From CAZOAR01 sp964577985 (GTDB lineage: Bacteria; Gemmatimonadota; CAZMKB01; CAZNLH01): DNA of 10,891 nucleotides. The stretch covers positions 1 through 10,891 of the forward strand of contig CAZOAR010000067.1 in NCBI GenBank assembly GCA_964577985.1, read 5' to 3'. The translations under genes and the position numbers were made by a program. Below are positions 5,468 through 10,891 of this stretch, in pieces. The number at the start of each line of letters is the position of its first letter. The stretch's first letter is position 1. The notes beneath the pieces were generated by a model. It did not search any database. It was given only the letters and a program-made list of their open reading frames with translations, and was not told the DNA's origin.

Positions 5468-6306
5468 TCTATGCCGCAGGTATCGATGTCGGTTCTACAT
5501 ACACCAAAGCCGTCATCCTTGATGAGGATCAGACAATAGTGGGACGCTCGATGAAGAACACCGGCTTCATGCTGGCGGAAGTATCCGAAGAAGTATACAT
5601 GCAGGCCATAGCCGACGCCGGGCTGGACAAAAGTGACATCGCCTATTCGATAGCCACCGGTTATGGAAGGCACCAGGTCCCGTTCACCGACATGATGGTC
5701 ACCGACCTGACCGCGGGCGCCAGGGGATCGAGGCACCTCTTCCCGGGTACCCGTACCGTCCTCGACATCGGCGGACAGACGATGAAGGCGAGCCGGCTGG
5801 ATGAAAAATCGCGCGTGAAATCGTTCCGCCTCAATGACAAGTGCGCCGCCGGTACCGGAGCGTTCCTTGAAAAAACCGCCCGATACATGGGCTACGGCAC
5901 TGAAGAGATAGGCCCGCTGGTCGCGACGTCGAAGGAAGAGGTGCCCATTTCCGGTGTCTGCGCGGTCTTCGCAGAGTCAGAGGTAATCAACCATCTCTCG
6001 AAAGGTTGTCCGCCATCTGACATCATGCACGGCGCAATCACCTCGCTCGTCAACCGTTCTGTACAGCTGATGAAACGTGTCCGCATGGAACCGGAGTTCA
6101 CGCTCGTCGGAGGAATACTCCGCTTCGATACCATGGCAGATGTCATCCAGGACAAACTGGACACCGAAGTGAACGTCCCCGAGGGAGACATGCCTCAATA
6201 TGTAGCCGCTCTCGGAGCCGCGTTGCTGAGCCAGTTTCGACTCCAGCAGCTCGAGAGTGAGGGACAGGACAACCTACTCGCCTCCGAAGAAGCCGGCGCG
6301 GCGTAA
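5464..6306 (+). CDS. bzdQ: class I benzoyl-CoA reductase, BzdQ-like ATPase subunit
   Basis: This second ASKHA ATPase (280 residues) is paralogous to the preceding gene. Motifs are DVGSTYTK (8-15), TGYGRHQV (65-72), DIGGQTMK (101-108), NDKCAAGTGAFLEKTA (124-139), CAVFAESEV (166-174) and VGGILRF (215-221). Cys127 and Cys166 match the cluster ligands of its partner, supporting an ATPase heterodimer. The second phosphate motif reads GGQTM where the paralogue has GGQDT, so the two nucleotide sites are not equivalent. AGGAGG (5451-5456) is 7 bases from the ATG, the strongest ribosome site in the operon, and ATGA overlap couples it to the previous gene. The last 20 residues are acidic and alanine-rich, probably flexible. 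Having two different activator-type ATPases is what separates benzoyl-CoA reductases from 2-hydroxyacyl-CoA dehydratases, which use a homodimeric activator. Confidence 0.87.
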   Translation: MIYAAGIDVGSTYTKAVILDEDQTIVGRSMKNTGFMLAEVSEEVYMQAIADAGLDKSDIAYSIATGYGRHQVPFTDMMVTDLTAGARGSRHLFPGTRTVLDIGGQTMKASRLDEKSRVKSFRLNDKCAAGTGAFLEKTARYMGYGTEEIGPLVATSKEEVPISGVCAVFAESEVINHLSKGCPPSDIMHGAITSLVNRSVQLMKRVRMEPEFTLVGGILRFDTMADVIQDKLDTEVNVPEGDMPQYVAALGAALLSQFRLQQLESEGQDNLLASEEAGAA

Positions 6307-6330
6307 ATCTCCTCAGGGGTTCGCCTCATC

Positions 6331-6597
6331 ATGGACGACAACCAGGGAAACGGATGCTCCTCATCGGACGTGCCGATCGATTCCGGGGCCTCGCCTGATC
6401 CTGAGCTGATCGCTGAGGGCTGGGAATTCAGGTTTATCGCAGACACCACGCGCGAGAGAGAGGCCGTCGATCTATATAGCGAACTCGGGTATGAGGTGAA
6501 GTCTGAACCGGCGCGTACCGGCGATCTGAAGGAGAAATGCAAAGGCTGCAGATCCGCCTTCTGTGAGTTCTTCATGATCTATACGCGCGAACGCTGA
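6331..6597 (+). CDS. small cysteine-containing protein, last gene of the bzd-like operon
   Basis: This is an 88-residue protein of unknown function. Residues 1-26 are polar and probably flexible. Residues 28-88 look like a compact domain: EGWEFRFIADTTREREAVDLYSELGYEV would form strand-helix-strand, followed by CKGCRSAFC (Cys70, Cys73, Cys78) and a terminal FFMIYTRER. Three clustered cysteines could bind zinc or an iron-sulfur centre, possibly with Cys9 or a partner; this is inference. It starts 24 bases after the BzdQ-like stop, with only a distant AGGGG (6315-6319), and lies on the same strand before the convergent secreted-protein gene, so it is probably co-transcribed. A role as assembly factor, electron-transfer adaptor or regulator of the reductase is possible, but nothing in the sequence decides between them. 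Confidence 0.75.
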   Translation: MDDNQGNGCSSSDVPIDSGASPDPELIAEGWEFRFIADTTREREAVDLYSELGYEVKSEPARTGDLKEKCKGCRSAFCEFFMIYTRER

Positions 6598-6615
6598 CAC
6601 CGCATTTCACTCCAG

Positions 6616-9198
6616 CTATTCCCCCACAACCGCTCTCAGCCCGTCGCTCAACGCGCGGCCCTCCACCTGGCTCATGTCTACCGCGCCCGCCTGAAGATAA
6701 AACTCCTGCCCGACGAGCCCCGTGTCGTTCGGTATCGGGAAGGTCACCTCGGCGACACCACCACCATCCGCCTGGAAAGGAAAACGCTCCGTCGCGGGGA
6801 GGCCGATGAGCAGAGTCCCCCCGAATATGACATCTTCCGCGGAGGTCGTGGAGAGTGCGAGCACACCATTCGCACCAGGCACACAACCGCTGATCGAGAA
6901 AGTCGTGGGCTGCCCGATAAGAGGGCGCCCGCTGTTCGTCAAATCGAGCACATTGGGCGCGTCGAGCAGCTCCCCGTACGGAAAATAACCGGGTGTATTG
7001 AGCGAATAATCCCATATCCCACGGCCATAGGTCCCGAAACGAATGAGGTTGTGGGAAGGGACCGTCTCGCACGCCCAGTATGTGGTGATTGGTGCCGTGG
7101 CGCCGAGGAGGTCGCTCCATGTCCGCGTCACGGGGTCATATCTCCACGCTCCGTTCTCGCTGCCGCAGAATACGTCGCCGCTCCCGTCGGGGGCCTCCGC
7201 CATGCAGTAAACGAGCGTTGCGGGGAGGCCATCTCGTTCCGCCTGCCAGCTCACTCCTCCATCGCCTGTCCTGAGCACGGGGTCGTTGCTGTAGCCGCTT
7301 CCGGCAACCCAGCAGACGTTGACATCACTCGACGAAGGAAGAAGAACAGTTCCATAGAAGTAGTGCGAACCGGGTCCGGTGTCGTTCGACTCGGTCCACG
7401 TCACAGCGCCATCTGTGGAATAGTAGAGCCGTCCGTTGCCGGTGGCTGCCCACGCGACCTGCGGGTCGAGCGGTGAGAATGCTATCGCGGTCAGATATCC
7501 GCTGAACGCCTGGGTGCTGTGCTGGACATAGTTCCAGCGCGTGCGGGACACTCGCGTGTAACGATAGAGCCTCGTAGCACAGAAATAGAACGAGCTATTG
7601 TCCGTCGGATCTGCCTGGATATACGGCATCCAGAGGTATGATTCGCCGGATGGAAAGTCGAGATATCCCACGAGATCAGGAGCGTCCTCGCCTTCCTGCA
7701 CGAGGACGAAGCCCGGATATACGGAGTAGACGAGATCGTGAGCCCCGTTGCCGGATGTAAGGTGCCCGTAGTCGCCACTGATGAGTTGATCGAAGTCTGC
7801 CCAGGGTCCAGGCGGGGGAGGTGGATCGCCGGTAAGCGAAGCCCGCTGATAGCCCTGATCCTGAGCGCCCGCAAGGACGATATCCGGATTCCGGCGACTT
7901 GTAAGTACACTGTAATACTGACTCACCCCCAGCCCACTCATCGAGAGATTGTGGACCGAGGCTATCTGGTCATCGCTGTCATAGAGGCCACCATCAGTAC
8001 CCACGTACCAGACCTCTCCGGTCGGAGAGGCCGGATCAGGCATGACGAACAGCCCCGGGATATCCGCGTGGAGCAGGTTTGCCGGGTCATTATAATACTC
8101 CCACCATTCGTTGGGACGCTGCCATGAGGATCCGCCGTCCGTGGAATAGAACATCTCCACTCCCGCATATGCGATCAGATTCGGATCCTGCGTCGAAGCG
8201 ACCAGGCTCTCCCAGAAATCGGTAAGGTCGAGGAGATAGCTCCAGCTCTGACCAGTATCTTCGGAGCGCCACAACTCCCACGTGCTCCCCACCTTCAGGG
8301 CAACGTTGAATCCAGTAGCGGGGTTCTCGCTCCCTGCGAGGACCGCCCTGCTGCTGATACCCGCCGGAATCGCCGTGCCAACCTGTGTCCACGTCCCACC
8401 CGCGTCGGTCGACTTGTAGATCCTGTTGAAATCCTCGACATATACAGGACCCGGTTGTGTCCTCGGTGTCCAGATGTCCCCTTCGTTCACGAGATCACGG
8501 CACACGGTGAAGCTGGCCCCCCTGTCACTCGATACCATCACCCGCCAGTTGAAACCCTGCTTTATTACTATGAATACCGTACTGGAAACGTCGTCAAGGA
8601 CCAGGATCCGCTTGGCAGTGCTCACGTTGGAGAGCCCCGCCGGAACGCTCCATGTAAGGCCCTGATCGGTGCTGCGGTTAACCATGCCATCGTAGAGGCG
8701 GATAAGGATATCGGGATTCCCCGCCTCGCCCGGCACGATGCCGACCTCGTGAACACCTCCGTAGAGGTTGTCACCCAGAGGTGTCCATCCGGTGCCATCC
8801 TGGTTGCCCACCCAGAGGCCACCACGATCCGATCCAGCGTAAAGCAGCAACCCGTCAGGCGACCACGACGCGCAGTGCATGCGTCCCGCCTGGTTGCGGC
8901 TCCCCAACTCCCGCCATGCACCCGGCTCTCGACCATCCACCATCTGTGTTACCGCCTTCCCTCGCCTGTCCATCGCGGCGAGGCCGTTCTCCTTTTCCAC
9001 TGCGCGCCAGTCGACACCAGGAGCCGCGCGGTGCATCATCTCAAAATATTCCTGTCGAAGCTCCTTGTTTCGCGACTCCGCCCCCTCATCAAGACGATGC
9101 TCCGTCGGGGGAGGCGGAATCATCTGCTTCTCACTCTGCCCGTACGCGACAAAGCTGAGCGCCAGTGTGAACACCAGCAGAGACCTGTGCCTGGACAT
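6616..9198 (-). CDS. secreted Asp-box (BNR/sortilin-like) beta-propeller protein
   Basis: This is an 860-residue exported protein. A signal peptide covers residues about 1-20 (RHR, then LLVFTLALSFVAYG, likely cleavage near AYG-QS). Residues 40-100 form a charged helical N-terminal region (EYFEMMHRAAPGVDWRAVEK). Seven Asp-box motifs (S-x-D-x-G-x-x-W) follow at 176-183, 223-230, 263-270, 312-319, 352-359, 594-601 and 644-651, plus TYGRGIWDY (723-731), which often closes such VPS10/sortilin-like propellers. From about 745 a separate beta-rich domain (GRPLIGQPTTFSISG) resembles C-terminal domains seen in secreted proteins of Planctomycetes-like and FCB-related lineages. No catalytic residues are evident, so glycosidase activity should not be assumed; adhesion or binding is as likely. 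ATG at 9198 has AGGAG a few bases upstream. It converges on the bzd-like operon with an 18-base gap and no visible terminator. Confidence 0.85.
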   Translation of the reverse strand: MSRHRSLLVFTLALSFVAYGQSEKQMIPPPPTEHRLDEGAESRNKELRQEYFEMMHRAAPGVDWRAVEKENGLAAMDRRGKAVTQMVDGREPGAWRELGSRNQAGRMHCASWSPDGLLLYAGSDRGGLWVGNQDGTGWTPLGDNLYGGVHEVGIVPGEAGNPDILIRLYDGMVNRSTDQGLTWSVPAGLSNVSTAKRILVLDDVSSTVFIVIKQGFNWRVMVSSDRGASFTVCRDLVNEGDIWTPRTQPGPVYVEDFNRIYKSTDAGGTWTQVGTAIPAGISSRAVLAGSENPATGFNVALKVGSTWELWRSEDTGQSWSYLLDLTDFWESLVASTQDPNLIAYAGVEMFYSTDGGSSWQRPNEWWEYYNDPANLLHADIPGLFVMPDPASPTGEVWYVGTDGGLYDSDDQIASVHNLSMSGLGVSQYYSVLTSRRNPDIVLAGAQDQGYQRASLTGDPPPPPGPWADFDQLISGDYGHLTSGNGAHDLVYSVYPGFVLVQEGEDAPDLVGYLDFPSGESYLWMPYIQADPTDNSSFYFCATRLYRYTRVSRTRWNYVQHSTQAFSGYLTAIAFSPLDPQVAWAATGNGRLYYSTDGAVTWTESNDTGPGSHYFYGTVLLPSSSDVNVCWVAGSGYSNDPVLRTGDGGVSWQAERDGLPATLVYCMAEAPDGSGDVFCGSENGAWRYDPVTRTWSDLLGATAPITTYWACETVPSHNLIRFGTYGRGIWDYSLNTPGYFPYGELLDAPNVLDLTNSGRPLIGQPTTFSISGCVPGANGVLALSTTSAEDVIFGGTLLIGLPATERFPFQADGGGVAEVTFPIPNDTGLVGQEFYLQAGAVDMSQVEGRALSDGLRAVVGE

Positions 9199-9351
9199 GA
9201 TGCTCCTTTCTTGTATTTAGATCGTGTATAGCTGGAGCTGGATTCCTCTCCCGACCGACAGCGGGAGGCCGGTCGACTCCAGTTCGCCCGCCGCGTGGCG
9301 CACGAAGCGCCGATCGTGGACAGAGTCATTTGTGTTCCATTCCCAGGGAGG

Positions 9352-9380
9352 ATTGTACCACAGTCGGCTGGCGTTGTCAA
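9352..9380 (-). promoter_or_regulatory. near-consensus sigma-70 promoter for the secreted-protein gene
   Basis: On the minus strand TTGACA (9380-9375) is followed after exactly 17 bases by TACAAT (9357-9352), matching the sigma-70 consensus at 11 of 12 positions. Transcription would start near 9345, leaving a leader of about 145 bases. The -35 lies within the hairpin at 9373-9400, so a dyad-binding protein or readthrough from the permease gene could modulate it. Confidence 0.7.
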
Positions 9381-9400
9381 GAAACGACCGCCTTGACAAC
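9373..9400. repeat. 9-bp inverted repeat downstream of the permease gene
   Basis: GTTGTCAAG (9373-9381) and CTTGACAAC (9392-9400) are exact inverses around a 10-base loop, 11 bases past the permease stop. No T-run follows on the minus strand, so this is not a standard intrinsic terminator. Each arm contains TTGACA reading outward, and the left-facing one serves the promoter above. It may be a weak terminator, an operator or both. Confidence 0.5.
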
Positions 9401-9410
9401 GGGTCGGCCG

Positions 9411-10754
9411 TCATAACGACAGAAAAACATACCGAGCCAGGAAGATGACGGATATCAGGTACACCAGCCAGTGAGCGCGCCGCCAATCCCGCTTTATTAC
9501 GCTGAGGGCGGAGTAGGCGATAAAGCCGAAGGCTATCCCCTCTGTGATACTGAAGGTGAGCGGCATTATGATGATAGTGATAAACGCCGGCAGAGCCTCT
9601 GAGAAGTCGTCCCAGTCGATGCGCCCGATCCCCTTGAACATGAAGCTCCCCACGACGATGAGTGCGGGGGCGATAACCGGATATAGTAACACGCCCTCTG
9701 AGACGGGGAAGCCACCGCCTATCATCTTCGCCAGAGGGTAGAAGAAGAGAGCGAGGAGAAAGAGAGAGCCTGTCACCATGCTGGCAAGCCCCGTCCTGCC
9801 TCCTTCCGAGATCCCGCTCGCGCTCTCTATGTAGCTGGTAACAGTAGACGTGCCAAGCAGCGCTCCCGAGACTGTCCCCAGCGCATCCGCCATCAAAGCC
9901 TTTCTCGCTCTCGGAAGCTTCCCCTCCACCATGAACCCCGCCTGCTCCGAAACTCCTATCAGCGTCCCGACGGTATCGAAGAGATCGAGGAAGAAGAAAA
10001 CAAAAATCACTGTAAGGATGCCTGTGCCCCCGAGCAGACCGCCGAAGTCGAGTTTGAAGAGCGTGGGCGCAATCGACGGAGGCAGGCTGACGACACCCTG
10101 GTACTCGACGATGCCGACGAGAAGCCCGACGAAGAGCGATCCGCACATCCCGATGACTATCGCGCCCCTTACATGCATCGTCATCAGCGCCGCCATCAGC
10201 GCGAGTCCGGCAAAGGAGATCAGCACTGGCGCACTCCCCAGGTCACCCAGTCCGACGAGCGTACCCGGCTTGTCCACGACGATGCCCGACCATTCGAGAC
10301 CCACCAGCGCAATCAGGAGACCTATCCCCACGGCTATGGCGCTCTTGAGCGACCGCGGCACCACGTTCATTATGAGCTCGCGCATCCCCCATAACGACAG
10401 TAACAGGAAGATGGCTCCCGATACGAAAATAGCCGCGAGCGCCGTCTGCCAGCTGTAGCCGAGCCCCCCCATCGCCACGGTCCCGCACACCGTAAAGGCG
10501 AAGTAGAAGTTGTGTCCCATGCCGGGCGCGAGGGCGATCGGGTAATTGGCAAGCAGCCCCATAGCGAAGGTTGCAATGGCGCTCGAGATACAGGTGGCGG
10601 TCATGACCGCTCCGAAGTCCATCCCGCACACGGAGAGAACGGCAGGCTGAACGAAGATTATATACGACATCGTGAGAAAGGTCGTCACACCCGCTATGAT
10701 CTCCCGCCCCGGTGTCGTTCCGGCTTTCGACAAATCGAACGGTTTCCTGTTCAT
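9411..10754 (-). CDS. NCS2/AzgA-type purine permease
   Basis: This is a 447-residue multi-pass inner-membrane transporter of the AzgA (guanine/hypoxanthine/adenine) branch of the NCS2 nucleobase:cation symporters. Diagnostic segments are TTFLTMSYIIFVQPAVL (24-40), ALAPGMGHNFYFAF (74-87), FFFLDLFDTVGTLIGVSEQA (253-272) and TSYIESASGISEGGRTGL (306-323), with hydrophobic helices throughout. The length is normal for the family. The first conserved loop reads GMGHN where many members have GMGLN, so specificity may differ from characterised purine permeases. AGGAGG (plus strand 10759-10764) lies 4 bases before the ATG, a strong ribosome site. It is monocistronic and on the same strand as the secreted-protein gene, which has its own promoter. 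The short upstream region is mostly the terminal repeat; I saw no purine riboswitch. Confidence 0.9.
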   Translation of the reverse strand: MNRKPFDLSKAGTTPGREIIAGVTTFLTMSYIIFVQPAVLSVCGMDFGAVMTATCISSAIATFAMGLLANYPIALAPGMGHNFYFAFTVCGTVAMGGLGYSWQTALAAIFVSGAIFLLLSLWGMRELIMNVVPRSLKSAIAVGIGLLIALVGLEWSGIVVDKPGTLVGLGDLGSAPVLISFAGLALMAALMTMHVRGAIVIGMCGSLFVGLLVGIVEYQGVVSLPPSIAPTLFKLDFGGLLGGTGILTVIFVFFFLDLFDTVGTLIGVSEQAGFMVEGKLPRARKALMADALGTVSGALLGTSTVTSYIESASGISEGGRTGLASMVTGSLFLLALFFYPLAKMIGGGFPVSEGVLLYPVIAPALIVVGSFMFKGIGRIDWDDFSEALPAFITIIIMPLTFSITEGIAFGFIAYSALSVIKRDWRRAHWLVYLISVIFLARYVFLSL

Positions 10755-10786
10755 TGTTCCTCCTGGAGTTTCCCCACTTCCTGCGT

Positions 10787-10891
10787 GTCATTCCGGCTTG
10801 TCCGGAATCGGCCTAATTATCATATGAGATTCCCGACAAGCGGGAATGACATATGAGGCGGAAATGGCATGCGTAACTGAAATGGCATGCG
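10787..10891. repeat. palindromic intergenic repeat, right copy (inverted)
   Basis: Two 23-bp arms (10787-10809 and 10828-10850) match, in reverse orientation, the arms of the left element at 20-83. A pattern with an 18-base period follows: GACATATGAGGCGG leads into GAAATGGCATGCG at 10861-10873, and an identical copy lies at 10879-10891 at the window edge. Read on the minus strand, the order (18-base units, then the two-armed palindrome) is the same as at the left end, so the copies are inverted relative to each other. The element fills most of the space upstream of the permease gene, so it may carry part of that promoter. Confidence 0.85.

Larger units (their letters stand above)
9199..9410. 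other. intergenic region and leader of the secreted-protein gene
   Basis: The region holds the promoter at 9352-9380 and a leader of roughly 145 bases. On the minus strand the leader has an open, GC3-rich frame from about 9358 to 9217 ending LPLSVGRGIQLQLYTI. It has no start codon with a ribosome site and could be the tail of a decayed gene. No known family was recognised. Confidence 0.4.

Noticed and set aside
6598..6615. Bidirectional terminator between the convergent genes
   Set aside because: The 18-base gap contains no inverted repeat or T-run.
8455..9231. 258-codon plus-strand open frame opposite the secreted-protein gene
   Set aside because: It is antisense to a gene with a signal peptide and seven Asp-box motifs, and it has no motifs of its own.
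9217..10146. 309-codon minus-strand open frame overlapping the permease
   Set aside because: Most of it is a shifted frame of the permease. Only its last 45 or so codons lie outside the gene; those are noted separately as a weak relic.
10755..10891. Purine riboswitch upstream of the permease gene
   Set aside because: The short leader is occupied by the palindromic repeat. I could not see the conserved purine-aptamer core.
1..10891. tRNA or rRNA genes
   Set aside because: No stretch read as a tRNA cloverleaf or conserved rRNA segment on either strand.

Overview
The window is about 10.9 kb of moderately GC-rich bacterial DNA, probably from an uncultured Gram-negative anaerobe. Two things suggest this. 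It carries an oxygen-sensitive, ATP-dependent benzoyl-CoA-reductase-type enzyme. It also carries a large secreted BNR/Asp-box protein whose N- and C-terminal regions resemble proteins of FCB- or Planctomycetes-like candidate phyla. I cannot name the taxon from sequence alone. Both ends carry inverted copies of the same palindromic intergenic repeat, so the window may be a contig that broke at a dispersed repeat family.

Layout, left to right. (1) 1-267: repeat element, a candidate promoter and two palindromes upstream of an ArsR-type regulator. (2) 268-1259: the regulator has an unusually long, low-complexity charged tail. It is translationally coupled (ATGA overlap) to a 29-residue membrane peptide. 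The UGA ending that peptide is followed in frame by a Cys-containing tail and by a hairpin at a distance suitable for a bacterial SECIS, so it could be a tiny membrane selenoprotein. (3) 1453-1863 (minus strand): fossil of a type I-C-like CRISPR-Cas locus. It consists of about the first 90 codons of cas3 (HD nuclease domain) placed directly against a two-repeat, one-spacer array, with all other cas genes missing. (4) 1864-2144: an intergenic region with two outward-facing TTGACA boxes in a 70-bp inverted-repeat structure and a 15-bp tandem repeat. (5) 2145-6597: a tightly packed operon of four class I benzoyl-CoA reductase-like subunits (order N-O-P-Q) plus a small cysteine-rich protein. (6) 6616-9198 (minus): secreted 860-residue Asp-box beta-propeller-type protein, with a near-consensus promoter at 9352-9380. 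(7) 9411-10754 (minus): NCS2/AzgA-type purine permease. (8) 10787-10891: inverted copy of the terminal repeat.

The bzd-like operon is the metabolic core. Two catalytic subunits and two ASKHA ATPase subunits would form an electron-activating complex that reduces an aromatic (or other) acyl-CoA at the expense of ATP. None of the usual partner genes is present here (ligase, ring hydratase, dehydrogenase, ring hydrolase, ferredoxin), so the substrate is inferred only from the family. The ArsR/small-peptide pair, the secreted protein and the permease look like independent transcription units.
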